Made by a program: the position numbers and the translations under genes
Notes under the pieces: generated by a model
What the model saw: the letters and a program-made list of their open reading frames with translations, nothing else
Databases searched by the model: none
What the model was told of the DNA's origin: nothing
Shown: one piece after another, positions 31,998 to 40,637 of the stretch
How the letters are laid out: the number at the start of each line of letters is the position of its first letter
How positions within the stretch are numbered: position 1 is the stretch's first letter
Assembly: GCF_031195445.1 (NCBI RefSeq)
Contig: NZ_CP133480.1
Coordinates: 682,001-746,000, forward strand
Direction of reading: 5' to 3'
Source: Acuticoccus sp. MNP-M23
GTDB lineage: Bacteria > Pseudomonadota > Alphaproteobacteria > Rhizobiales > Amorphaceae
Length of the DNA: 64,000 nt

Positions 31998-34306
31998 CGC
32001 ACGGTCTCCTGCGTCCTGGCGAGCGTCTCGAGGAGCGCAAGAAGCTCGTCCACCATGATCGGCTTTTCGATATGCGGCCGGCCGCTCGCCGCAAGGCCCT
32101 CGGCAACGCTCACCCCCAGCGCGTCGCCCGTGATGAAGCCGAGCCGCCCGGCCGCGGCAGGCGCGATCCGGCGCAATGCCGAGAGGAATTCCAGCCCGTT
32201 CATCCCCGGCATCCTGACATCGCACAGCACCGCATCGAAGCGGCGCGTTGCAAGGAGGCGGAGCCCATGGCGCGGGTCGGCAGTCGCGGTGACCCTGTGT
32301 CCGTGCGCGCCGAGGACGTCGGTGAGAAGGCGCGTGATCGCGACCTCATCGTCGATGACGAGGACGGTGCGGGAGGCGACCGGGGTGCCGTGGTCCTCAG
32401 GCAACGCGGCGGCGGCGGTACTGGGCGCGGCGGGAAGGACGATGCGGAAGGTCGTTCCGTCCGGCCCGGAGCTGAATGTCAGCGTACCGCCATGACTCTC
32501 CACAATGCGGTGGCTGAAGGCGAGCCCGACGCCGGTGCCGACGCCCACCTCCTTGGTGGTGAAGAACGGCTCGAAGACGCGCCGCTGGATCTCCTTCGGG
32601 ATCCCCGGCCCGTTGTCGCAGACCTCGATCGTGACGCGCTCGCCCGACGCGCGGGTCGTGATGTGGAAGCGTCCGCCCCGGCCCATCGGCTCCAGAACAT
32701 GGGCGGCGTTGACGACGAGGTTTGAAAGAACCTGCGTCAGCTGGTCGGCGTCGGCCGCGACCGGCGGCAGGTCTTCGCCCAGGTCGAACGTGATCGCGGT
32801 GCCGCTCGTCCTGAGGCCATAGCCCGACACGTCGAGCGCGGCGGCGACAATGTCGCCGACGGCGCACTTCTCGATCCGCTGCGGCCTCTGCCGGGCCATT
32901 GCGAGGAACATGCGCACGATCCGCGCAGCCCGCTCGGCCGCCTGGCTGAGCAGCTCCAGCCATTCCCTGTGCTCGGGGTCGGTGACCCGTGCCTCCAGCA
33001 TCTGCGCATAGCCAAAGACGATCGAGAGCGGGTTGTTGAGTTCGTGCGCGACACCGGCCAGAAGCTCGCCGAGGGCGGAGAGCTTTTCCGACTGGTGGGC
33101 GAGCTCGCGTTGGTTCTCGAGCTCTGCGGCCGTCTTCAGCTGCTGGGTGACGTCAGCAAATTCGAGGAGCACGCCACCGAGCCGGCTCTTCAGCGAGGAC
33201 GCAGACAGGGTGAACCGCGGGGTCGTGACGAGGTGGTCGGTGCTGTAGGCGCGGCTCTCGAAGATCAACGCGTCGATGTAGGTTTCCGCCGTCAGCCCGT
33301 CCGGCACGAGAAACTCACCGGCGGCGATGAGGCGGGTGATGAGCGCCTCGAAGGGCTCTCCGGCGACGGGGCGAGGGATGCCGTCCGGCGGGAACCACAT
33401 TTCGAAGTAGCGCTCGTTGCCCAGGATGAAGCGGAAGTCGGCGTCGAACAGCGCGATGCCGGTGGAGAGGGTCTGGACCGCGTCGGTGAAGGCTTCGAGG
33501 CGCGTCGTCTCGCCCGCCTTGGTCGCGGTGATGTCGGTAATCACGGCGACCTCGCCGCCCTCGCCGATCGCGGCGCGTTCCAGGAGGATGGCGCGCCCGT
33601 CGGCAAGGCGCGCCTCGACCGGGACGGCGAGAGCGCGATGGATCGCCGCTTCCGCCTGGTGCTGCGCGCTCGCGGGGGCGCGCGAGAGCGGCACGCCATC
33701 GATCTCGATGAGGCGTGGCAGGATCGCGCGGATGCGGGCCTCCAGATCCATGGCCCGGAGGGTGTCCTCGGGAAGGCCGCAGATGTCGGCGAAGGCGGCG
33801 TTGAGGTGTGTGAGGCGGCCGGCGGCGTCCTCCACCGCGAGCGCGACCGGAAGGCGGGCGATGGCGTCGGCGAAGAGGCGCTCCCCGCGCACCCTCGCGG
33901 TGACGTCGTGGAATGAGATGAGGTAGCCGCCGCCGGCGGTGCGCTTGGCTGCGGCGGTGAGGTGGCGTCCGTCGGCAAGGTCGAGCGAGAACTCGCTGTC
34001 GTAGGCGCGCATCGCGGCAAGGGCTGCGGCCTTGCAGTCGTCCGGGTCGACGCCTTCGGCCAGATGGAAGAAGCCGTCGTCGACGAGTTCGGCGTTCATC
34101 GCGGCTGCCGAGATGCCGAGCGGGGGGCGCGGGCCGGCCGCGTAGAACATTGCGTACCAGGCCTCGTTTGCGAACACGAAGCGCTCTGCCGCGTCGAACA
34201 GGACGACGGCCTGGTCGAGGGCGTGGATTGCCTCGCTCAGCATTTCCACCGTCGGCCGGGCGGCGCCGGGCTGCGGAGCGGGGCGGGACACGGGTCCAGT
34301 CGTCAC
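31994..34306 (-). CDS. Hybrid sensor histidine kinase (three PAS, HisKA, HATPase, REC)
   Basis: A 770-residue soluble kinase with no membrane helix: three PAS-like domains (~25-135, ~140-260, ~275-390), a dimerisation helix with the phospho-accepting His421 in LLAGVAHELNNPLS, the ATPase lobe (NLVVNAAHVL, DNGPGIPKEIQRRVFEPFFTTK, GTGVGLAF) and a C-terminal receiver (VLVIDDEVAITRLL, LCDVRMPGMNG, IEKPI). GTG 34306 is chosen over GTG 34321 because GGGAG lies six bases upstream. It is co-transcribed with the OmpR-type regulator. The signal is probably cytosolic (redox or ligand via PAS); unknown. Confidence 0.9.
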   Translation of the reverse strand: MTTGPVSRPAPQPGAARPTVEMLSEAIHALDQAVVLFDAAERFVFANEAWYAMFYAAGPRPPLGISAAAMNAELVDDGFFHLAEGVDPDDCKAAALAAMRAYDSEFSLDLADGRHLTAAAKRTAGGGYLISFHDVTARVRGERLFADAIARLPVALAVEDAAGRLTHLNAAFADICGLPEDTLRAMDLEARIRAILPRLIEIDGVPLSRAPASAQHQAEAAIHRALAVPVEARLADGRAILLERAAIGEGGEVAVITDITATKAGETTRLEAFTDAVQTLSTGIALFDADFRFILGNERYFEMWFPPDGIPRPVAGEPFEALITRLIAAGEFLVPDGLTAETYIDALIFESRAYSTDHLVTTPRFTLSASSLKSRLGGVLLEFADVTQQLKTAAELENQRELAHQSEKLSALGELLAGVAHELNNPLSIVFGYAQMLEARVTDPEHREWLELLSQAAERAARIVRMFLAMARQRPQRIEKCAVGDIVAAALDVSGYGLRTSGTAITFDLGEDLPPVAADADQLTQVLSNLVVNAAHVLEPMGRGGRFHITTRASGERVTIEVCDNGPGIPKEIQRRVFEPFFTTKEVGVGTGVGLAFSHRIVESHGGTLTFSSGPDGTTFRIVLPAAPSTAAAALPEDHGTPVASRTVLVIDDEVAITRLLTDVLGAHGHRVTATADPRHGLRLLATRRFDAVLCDVRMPGMNGLEFLSALRRIAPAAAGRLGFITGDALGVSVAEGLAASGRPHIEKPIMVDELLALLETLARTQETVR

Positions 34307-34339
34307 GATACTCTCCCACACGAACGCAATTCGGTAGCA

Positions 34340-34355
34340 TTGCGATGTATCGCAA
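34340..34355. repeat. Inverted repeat upstream of the kinase gene
   Basis: TTGCGAT-GT-ATCGCAA, a perfect 7-2-7 palindrome 34-49 bases before the kinase start. It is next to the direct-repeat box and may be a separate operator. Confidence 0.5.
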
Positions 34356-34366
34356 CGGCCTCGCGC

Positions 34367-34383
34367 ATTGTATCGATTGTATC
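34367..34383. promoter_or_regulatory. Putative response-regulator box (best copy)
   Basis: ATTGTATC-G-ATTGTATC, two identical octamers in direct repeat with one spacer base (9-base period), 60 bases before GTG 34306. Similar boxes occur upstream of the 28758-29090 and RTX genes. It suggests autoregulation of the kinase/regulator operon. Confidence 0.55.
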
Positions 34384-34700
34384 AGAGGGATGGGGCGATC
34401 GGTTCCGGTGCGCAAATGAGGCGGATCGATCGTTCAGGGCGGCAATGGCACGACCACCAGCAGACTGCAGGCCCAGCGTTCGTCGCACTTCAAGTGGTCA
34501 CGCGGCAGAAGCGGCGACGGGGCTATAAGCGCCTGACTGGCTGACTGATAAAGGATATTATCAACTGCTTATACGCGTCGCCCATCCGGCTTCGACGGCC
34601 CTAACCTGACTGCGTTGGCATCAAGCCGGATCGAGCCGCCTGTGATGGCGGCGGGGCGCGTGGTGGCCGGAACACGAAGGCTCGCGCTCCGGCCAGCCAG
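34384..34700. other. Non-coding gap
   Basis: About 320 bases between the kinase promoter and the end of the FG-GAP gene. No gene recognised. Confidence 0.45.
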
Positions 34701-37472
34701 TCACGTGAAGGCGACGAAGTCGTCATCGGTCAGGTTGGCGAGGGCGAAGTCCCTCAAGGTGACAGCGCCGTCGGCGCCGAGGTCGATGACGGTATTGCGG
34801 CCGACCTCAGTCACCGTGCCGATCGCCTCCGCGTCGGCGCGCGAGGTGATCCCGTAGTCGGTGAGGTCGAGGCGGTCCTCCTCGTCGGTGAAGTCGCGCA
34901 CGAAGTCGGTTCCGAATGAGCCGCCCGAGCGGGTGTCGTCAGCGAAGACGAACCGGTCGTTGCCCGCACCACCCTCCATAAGATCGTCGCCCGAACCGCC
35001 GGCGATGACCTGGTCGCCGTCGAAGCCGAACACGGTGCGGTTGCCATCCTCGTCCGTGCCCTCCCGGAGCACCAGGACACCGTCCTCGAACGTCTTTTCC
35101 GTGGCGCCGCCGCCGGTCAGGTTCAGCGTTTGCGACACGATCGCGCCGCTCGCGTCATAGTCGTACGCGGCGGACGTGTATCGCGGGTCGTCATCGTCGT
35201 GGTCGATCACGCGGGAGGCGATGGAGCCGTCGGCATTGTAGGACGTTGTGAGGGTCTCGTAGCGCCGCACGTCGCCGGCGCCGTCCCGAACCGTCGTCTC
35301 GGTTGGGGTTTGCCCGTCCGCGGCGTAGGTCTTCGTCAACGTGAGGGTGTTGTCGAGCGCCTTGGTCATCTGGGAGCGCACGCCGTCCACGTAGGTGCTG
35401 GTGATCGACGTATAGGCCTTCGTGTTGCCCGGGCCGTCGACGACCACGCGCTGAGTGATGACGCCGTCCTCGTCGTAGTTGGTGGTCGCGGAGTGGCCGT
35501 CGTCGAAGACGGTGTGGACCTGGCGCAGGTCCCCGTCGCGGTCCATAAGCTGCGTCTGCGTCTGGTAGCGCGTGCCCGTGCCGTCCTCCGATGCGTCGGT
35601 GTAGACGATCTCGATGCGGTCCTCCGCCGGCGAGGTCACCGACGCGGTGGCCACGCCACGCTCGAAGGTGATCGTCTCGGCGCCGGCGTCGATCAGGGCG
35701 AAGAGGCTGGCAACGTCGACCGGGGGAAAGAGGACGACGGTGTCGTCGGATCCGCCGAGGCTCGTCACGAACGGCACGTACGAGGCGTCCGGCAGGATGA
35801 GCGTGGCGTCGGTGCCGTCGGTGACGATCGCCTCCACGGAGGTCAGCGTCACGCCGGTGAAGTCGAACGTGCCGCCGCCGGCGAGCGCGACGGTGTCGGT
35901 GCCGGCGCCGCCGTCGAAGCTGTCGCCGTCGCTGAGCGTGGCGGCGGTGAAGGTGACGGTGTCGTCGCCGCTGGTACCGGTCACCGTATCGGCGCCGACG
36001 CTCAGTGTACGGAACCCGTACACCACGTAGGCCTCGCCGGTAGAGCTCCCGCCGTCGTCGCCGTACGGCGCCCCGACGATGACGTCGTCGATGCCGTCGC
36101 CGTTCACGTCGCCCGCCGCCGACACGCTGTAGCCCGCGTAGTCGTAGGCGATGTCGCCCTGGATGATGAAGCCCTCGGCGGCGGTCAGCGTGGTAAGGTC
36201 GATGTTGCCGATCCCCCCGGACCGGCCGTAGACCACGTAGGCCTCGCCGGCAGAGCTCCCGCCGTCGCTGCCGTACCGCGCCCCGACGATGACGTCGTCG
36301 ATGCCGTCGCCGTTCACGTCGCCCGCGGCCGACACGCTGTAGCCCGCGTAGTCGCCGGCGGTGTCGCCCTGGACGATGAAGCCCTCGGCGGTGGTCAGCG
36401 CGGTGAGGTCGATGTTGCCGCCCTCGCCGGACCGGCCGTACACCACGTAGGCCTCGCCGGCATTGAACCCGCCGTCGTCGCCGTTGTACGCCCCGACGAT
36501 GACGTCGTCGATGCCGTCGCCGTTCACGTCGCCCGCGGCCGACACGCTCCAGCCGGCGTAGTCGAAGGCGTCGTCACCCTGGATGATGAAGCCCTCGGCG
36601 GCGGTCAGCGTGGCGAGGTCGATGTTGCCGACCCCCCCGGACCGCCCGTAGACCACGTAGGCCTCGCCGGCAGAGCCCCCGCCGTCGTCGCCGTACGGCG
36701 CCCCGACGATGACGTCGGCGATGCCGTCGCCGTTCACGTCGCCCGCGGCCGACACGCTCCAGCCCGCGTAGTCGGCGACGGTGTCGGTCTGGATGATGAA
36801 GCCCTCTGCGGTGGTCAGCGTGGCGACGTCGATGTTGCCGCCCCCGCCGGACCGGCCGTAGACCACGTAGGCCTCGCCGACATAGCCGTCGCCGTACGGC
36901 GCCCCGACGATAACGTCGTCGATGCCGTCGCCATTCACGTCGCCCGCGGCCGACACGCTGTAGCCGGCGTTGTCGCTGCCGGCGTCACCCTGGATGATGA
37001 AGCCCTCGGCGGCGGTCAGCGTGGCGAGGTCGATGTTGCCGCCCCCCACGGACCGGCCGTAGACCACGTAGGCCTCGCCGGCAGAGCCCCCGCCGTCGTC
37101 GCCGTACGGCGCCCCGACGATGACGTCGGCGATGCCGTCGCCGTTCACGTCGCCCGCGGCCGACACGCTGTAGCCGGCGTTGTCGTTGGCGGTGTCACCC
37201 TGGATGATGAAGCCCTCGGCGGCGGTCAGCGTGGTGAGGTCGATGTTGCCGAGCCCGCCGGACCGGCCATAGACCACGTAGGCCTCGCCGGCATTCGTCC
37301 CGCCGTCGTCGCCGCTGTTCGCCCCGACGATGACGTCGGCAATGCCGTCGCCGTTCACGTCGCCCGCGGCCGACACGCTCCAGCCCGCGTGGTCGCCGTC
37401 GGCGTCGCCCTGGATGATGAAGCCCTGCGTCTGGCTCGCGGTGAAATCGGACAGGTCGATGACGGTGGGCAT
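34701..37472 (-). CDS. Large FG-GAP beta-propeller / RTX secreted protein
   Basis: A 923-residue acidic protein. Residues ~8-480 are seven near-identical FG-GAP blades, each with SVSAAGDVNGDGIxDVIVGA and a calcium-binding DVNGDG loop, ending GEAYVVYGRS; seven blades would close an integrin-like propeller. Then an acidic region with YD-like repeats (~580-820), and a C-terminal RTX segment (VIAGGSGDDLMEGGAGNDRFVFADDT, FVRDFTDEEDRLDLTDYGI, ANLTDDDFVAFT) typical of type I secretion. No N-terminal signal. ATG 37472 has GGAG upstream; ATG 37487 is possible. Probably a surface or extracellular adhesin-like protein; the ligand is unknown. Confidence 0.88.
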   Translation of the reverse strand: MPTVIDLSDFTASQTQGFIIQGDADGDHAGWSVSAAGDVNGDGIADVIVGANSGDDGGTNAGEAYVVYGRSGGLGNIDLTTLTAAEGFIIQGDTANDNAGYSVSAAGDVNGDGIADVIVGAPYGDDGGGSAGEAYVVYGRSVGGGNIDLATLTAAEGFIIQGDAGSDNAGYSVSAAGDVNGDGIDDVIVGAPYGDGYVGEAYVVYGRSGGGGNIDVATLTTAEGFIIQTDTVADYAGWSVSAAGDVNGDGIADVIVGAPYGDDGGGSAGEAYVVYGRSGGVGNIDLATLTAAEGFIIQGDDAFDYAGWSVSAAGDVNGDGIDDVIVGAYNGDDGGFNAGEAYVVYGRSGEGGNIDLTALTTAEGFIVQGDTAGDYAGYSVSAAGDVNGDGIDDVIVGARYGSDGGSSAGEAYVVYGRSGGIGNIDLTTLTAAEGFIIQGDIAYDYAGYSVSAAGDVNGDGIDDVIVGAPYGDDGGSSTGEAYVVYGFRTLSVGADTVTGTSGDDTVTFTAATLSDGDSFDGGAGTDTVALAGGGTFDFTGVTLTSVEAIVTDGTDATLILPDASYVPFVTSLGGSDDTVVLFPPVDVASLFALIDAGAETITFERGVATASVTSPAEDRIEIVYTDASEDGTGTRYQTQTQLMDRDGDLRQVHTVFDDGHSATTNYDEDGVITQRVVVDGPGNTKAYTSITSTYVDGVRSQMTKALDNTLTLTKTYAADGQTPTETTVRDGAGDVRRYETLTTSYNADGSIASRVIDHDDDDPRYTSAAYDYDASGAIVSQTLNLTGGGATEKTFEDGVLVLREGTDEDGNRTVFGFDGDQVIAGGSGDDLMEGGAGNDRFVFADDTRSGGSFGTDFVRDFTDEEDRLDLTDYGITSRADAEAIGTVTEVGRNTVIDLGADGAVTLRDFALANLTDDDFVAFT
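36025..37445. repeat. Seven tandem ~180-bp repeats coding for FG-GAP blades
   Basis: Seven DNA repeats of about 170-190 bp, very similar at the base level (for example GTTCACGTCGCCCG...GCCGACACGCT recurs in each). They encode the seven propeller blades. Such near-identity suggests recent duplication or gene conversion and can make assembly copy number uncertain. Confidence 0.88.
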
Positions 37473-37822
37473 GGTCGGGAGCTCCATTTTTTTTGGTTGC
37501 GCGGGCCACGCGATCAACATTCGCAATGGGAGAGCTCGTCGAGGCGACGATACGAATCTCACATACCCACAGGATTTGATTCCATCGGTAAGGGCCAAAT
37601 CCCCTCACATCAAGAAAAACATAACTATAGTGCAGCCATCAGCCATCAGCGCCATCAGGTCGTCGAGGCGTCGCCAATCGCCTTCATGCACGAGATGGAA
37701 TTCACAATGGCGAGCGCACGTCAGACAGAAACGTTGCTCGAACTGCGCGATGCGTCGGTGGCTCGTTCATCGAGAGCAGCATGATCAGGCTGATCATCTC
37801 TGCGGAGGGCTACACCAAGGAT
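37473..37822. other. Non-coding gap between FG-GAP gene and IS66
   Basis: About 350 bases with an AT-rich core near 37600-37640; presumably holds the FG-GAP gene promoter. No gene supported. Confidence 0.45.
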
Positions 37823-37843
37823 GTAACCGTCCGTTGAGGCCGG

Positions 37844-39358
37844 TCAGGCGGTTTTCGCGATGTTCCAAGGAAGGAGCTCGGCGACCCGGTTGACCGGGTG
37901 GTCGGCGATGCGGGTGACAACATCGCGCAGGTAGCGCTCCGGATCGAGTCCGTTGAGGCGGGCGGTCTCGATCAGCGACAGGATGCCGGCGGCGCGCTCG
38001 CCGCCCCTGTCGGAGCCTGCGAACAACCAGTTCTTGCGGCCGAGCGCGATCGGGCGGATGGCCCGTTCGGCGGCGTTGTTATCGATCTCGATGCGGCCGT
38101 CGCCGAGGTATCGCTCGAGCGCCTGCCAACGCGCCAAGGCGTAGCGGATCGCCTTCGCCGTCTCGCTCTTCGGCGGGAGGCGGGCGAGCTGGCGCTCCAG
38201 CCAGAGTTTGAGCGCAGCGACCTTCGGCGCGGCCTCTGCCCGGCGGATCCGTTCGCGCTCGGCGGCCGGAGAGCCACGGACCCGCCTCTCGATCTCGTGG
38301 AGTTCGCCGATCCGCTCCAGCGCCGCCTCGGCCAGTGGCGCCTTGCCGCCGGCCGCGAGGTCGAAGAACTTGCGCCTGACGTGCGCCCAGCAGGCCGCCT
38401 CGAGGACGCGGGATCCGTCCGGGGCGGCCTTGTAGATGTCCTTGAAGCCGGCGTAGCCGTCGGCGTGCAGCACGCCGCGGAACGGCTCGAAGTGACGCTG
38501 CGGGTGGATGCCCTTGCGGTCCGGCGAGAAGCGGTAACAGGCGGCTGGCGGCGTCTGGGCATCGCCGGCGGGACGGCCGTCGCGCACGTAGTCCCACAGC
38601 CGCCCCTGCCGCGTCTTGCCGTTGCCGGGGGCGAGCACCGGCACGTGCGTGTCATCGCCGTGCAGGCGATCGCCGGAGAAGACGTGCGCGGCGAGAGCCT
38701 TGGTGAGCGGCTTCATCAGCATGGCCGCTCGGCCGACCCAGTCGGCCATCGTCGAGCGGGAGAGTTCGACGCCCTCACGGGCATAGATCTCGGCCTGGCA
38801 GGTGAGTGGGAGGTGGTCGCAATACTTCGCCGCGAGAACGTGGGCGACGAGGCCGGGCCCCGGTTTGCCCCGTTCGATCGGCAGGCGTGGCGGCGGCGCC
38901 TGCATCGCCCGGTCGCACGAGCGGCACACCACCCGCGGTCGCACGTGCCGGATCACCCGGAAGGACGCCGGGACGTATTCCAGCACTTCCGTGCCGTCCT
39001 CGCCGCGTTTCAACACGTCGCCGGCCCCGCAGTCCGGGCACGTCGCAGGAGGCGCGTGCAGGATCCCCTCGCGCGGCAGGTGGTGCGGCAACGGCTGGCG
39101 CGCGGGTCGATCGGCCTTCACGCGCGCAGCGGTCGGCACGGCGCGCTCTTCTTCGGCTGCGGCCTCGTCCGCCTCGCACTCGCCGAGCGCCAGTTCGAGC
39201 TGGTCGATGATCCGGGCGAGCTTCTCGGACGACGTCCCGAACCGGGCCCGCTTCAGGACCGCGAGTTCGGTCTTCAGCTGTTCGATCACGCTCCCCTTGG
39301 CCGCGAGTTCGCTCGCCTTCAGTGCGTCGGGATCGGAGGGCAGCGAATCAGTCCGCAT
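37844..39358 (-). CDS. tnpC: IS66 transposase TnpC
   Basis: A 504-residue DDE transposase: N-terminal coiled coil/HTH (VIEQLKTELAVLKRARFGTSSEKL), a zinc-finger region with CPDCGAGD and CRSCDRAM, the catalytic region (HGDDTHVPVLAPG with the first Asp, VLHADGYAGFKDIY with the second, IEIDNNAAERAIRPIALGRKNWLFAGS with the Glu) and the terminal DUF of IS66 (LNGLDPERYLRDVVTRIADHPVNRVAELLPW). Full length and apparently intact. Confidence 0.95.
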   Translation of the reverse strand: MRTDSLPSDPDALKASELAAKGSVIEQLKTELAVLKRARFGTSSEKLARIIDQLELALGECEADEAAAEEERAVPTAARVKADRPARQPLPHHLPREGILHAPPATCPDCGAGDVLKRGEDGTEVLEYVPASFRVIRHVRPRVVCRSCDRAMQAPPPRLPIERGKPGPGLVAHVLAAKYCDHLPLTCQAEIYAREGVELSRSTMADWVGRAAMLMKPLTKALAAHVFSGDRLHGDDTHVPVLAPGNGKTRQGRLWDYVRDGRPAGDAQTPPAACYRFSPDRKGIHPQRHFEPFRGVLHADGYAGFKDIYKAAPDGSRVLEAACWAHVRRKFFDLAAGGKAPLAEAALERIGELHEIERRVRGSPAAERERIRRAEAAPKVAALKLWLERQLARLPPKSETAKAIRYALARWQALERYLGDGRIEIDNNAAERAIRPIALGRKNWLFAGSDRGGERAAGILSLIETARLNGLDPERYLRDVVTRIADHPVNRVAELLPWNIAKTA

Positions 39359-39412
39359 GCCCTTGAATCTACGGAGAATGCGATGGACCGGAAGCGCTTT
39401 CCGCCCTCGCCG

Positions 39413-39760
39413 TCAGGCGACGCGTTGCGGCGGTGCGCTCCACCTCGGGCGGCGCCAGTCGATCCCTTCCCACAACATCGCCAGCTGCGCCGCGGTCAGC
39501 CGCGCCGTCCCGTCGGCACGCGACGGCCAGGGAAAGCGCCGGCGCTCCAGGACCTTATAATAGAGGCAGAACCCCTGGCCGTCCCAGGTGAGGAGCTTCA
39601 GCCGATCGCCCTGCCGGCCTCGGAAGGCGAACACCGCGCCGGAGCACGGATCCTCCCGCAGCACCTCCTGCGCCGCGGCGGCAAGCCCGGCGATCCCCTT
39701 GTGCAAGTCGGGCGGGCCGCAGGCGAGATAGACGCGCACGCCGGTGCCGGGGCCGATCAT
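39413..39760 (-). CDS. tnpB: IS66 accessory protein TnpB
   Basis: A 115-residue protein with the IS66 Orf2 pattern: VRVYLACGPPDLHKGIAGLAA, CSGAVFAFRGRQGDRLKLLTWDGQGFCLYYKVLERRRFPWP. ATG 39760 overlaps the tnpA end by 4 bases. Required for transposition in IS66 elements; exact role unknown. Confidence 0.9.
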   Translation of the reverse strand: MIGPGTGVRVYLACGPPDLHKGIAGLAAAAQEVLREDPCSGAVFAFRGRQGDRLKLLTWDGQGFCLYYKVLERRRFPWPSRADGTARLTAAQLAMLWEGIDWRRPRWSAPPQRVA

Positions 39761-40132
39761 GCGCTCTCCAGCGTCTGGATAAGCCGGGCCAGCGTCTCCG
39801 GCGCGATCTCCGGATCGACACGCAGACGCCGCCCATTGCGCAGCGTCACCTCGACCGCCTTCGTGCGGCAACGCCGCTCCGGTGCGGGATCCTGCACCGG
39901 TTGCTCGGCGATCTCGACCGGCAGGAACGTCTGCACCGGCACGGGCGGCGACGACGCCTTCCGCATCATGCTGCGCCAGGCATACAGCTGTTGGGGGTGG
40001 ACGTCGTGCCGCCGCGCCACGCTCGGCGAGCGCGATGCCCTCGTCTTCGGCCTCCGCCAGCATCAGGAGCTTCTCGTTCTTGCTCCACCGCCGCCGACGC
40101 TCTCGTCCCGTCAGGATCTCGATCCGCCCCAT
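39757..40132 (-). pseudogene. tnpA: IS66 tnpA, frameshifted
   Basis: The N-terminal half (MGRIEILTGRERRRRWSKNEKLLMLAEAEDEGIALAE, from 40132) and the C-terminal half (VARRHDVHPQQLYAWR..., to 39757) lie in different frames; one extra C after the GAG codon near 40027 explains it. The intact protein would be a ~125-residue HTH protein. Without it transposition is unlikely unless supplied in trans. Confidence 0.8.
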
Positions 40133-40304
40133 CCGCCCACTCGTTTCGAAACAACTTGCCAAGTTACTTTCGAAATCTGGACCAGATCGGGAACGTCACA
40201 AACGCCTGCTCACCGGACGGTTACGATAATTTGTTAAATTCTGCGCCAGATAGCGCGTCGAATGACAGCCCGGCTGTTTCGACGAGACGGTTTGAGAGGA
40301 TCGT

Positions 40305-40601
40305 TTACTTTTGAACGCTGCTTCGCAGAGCGTCTTCAATTTCGTATAGGAACGTCGCGACGGAGCCGCTGAAGGCAATTGGGTCGACCTCGGGAGAGAA
40401 GCGTTCGATGAAATCATCTTCAATATCGGCGGAATGAGCGCGTCTGTACGCCGCAATTTCGTCAAGTAACGCCAGCCTTTCGGCGGAGCGTGATGATTGT
40501 ACGTACGCGCCGACGATCTCCTCAACAGTCTGCCCGTTTAAATCAAAATCCTGATGGAACCATCCACGGATAAATTCCGAAAAATCCTTGTAATTATCCA
40601 T
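40305..40601 (-). CDS. CdiI-type immunity protein
   Basis: A 98-residue acidic protein of the contact-dependent growth inhibition immunity type: FSEFIRGWFHQDFDLNGQTVEEIVGAYV near the start, then LLDEIAAYRR and a C-terminal VATFLYEIEDALRSSV helix. It lies 36 bases downstream of the toxin gene on the same strand, the normal toxin-then-immunity order. It should bind and neutralise the RNase domain of that toxin. Confidence 0.78.
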   Translation of the reverse strand: MDNYKDFSEFIRGWFHQDFDLNGQTVEEIVGAYVQSSRSAERLALLDEIAAYRRAHSADIEDDFIERFSPEVDPIAFSGSVATFLYEIEDALRSSVQK

Positions 40602-40637
40602 AGTAAAATTCTATATTGGGTACGATGTAAGAAGAAA

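Larger units (their letters stand above)
37823..40224. mobile_element. IS66-family insertion sequence
   Basis: A 2.4-kb element with imperfect terminal repeats starting GTAACCGTCCGTTGAG (left, 37823) and GTAACCGTCCGGTGAG (right, reading inward from 40224). It encodes tnpA (frameshifted), tnpB and tnpC on the minus strand. The flanking octamers (CCAAGGAT / GATAATTT) are not a target duplication, so it has been rearranged or is old. Confidence 0.88.

Noticed and set aside
36025-37445. Possible CRISPR array because of regular repeats
   Set aside because: Repeats are ~180 bp, in frame and code for FG-GAP blades; no short repeat-spacer pattern exists in the window.
30045-37472. A type I secretion system locus
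   Set aside because: Only RTX-type substrates are present. The HlyD-like protein at 24843 is EmrA-like, and no ABC exporter or TolC is in the window.
35130-37784. 884-residue plus-strand frame opposite the FG-GAP gene
   Set aside because: It repeats only because the true gene's DNA repeats; composition (Val/Ala/Asp/Arg/His) is that of an antisense shadow.
37898-40237. 779-residue plus-strand frame across IS66
   Set aside because: Antisense shadow of tnpC/tnpB.
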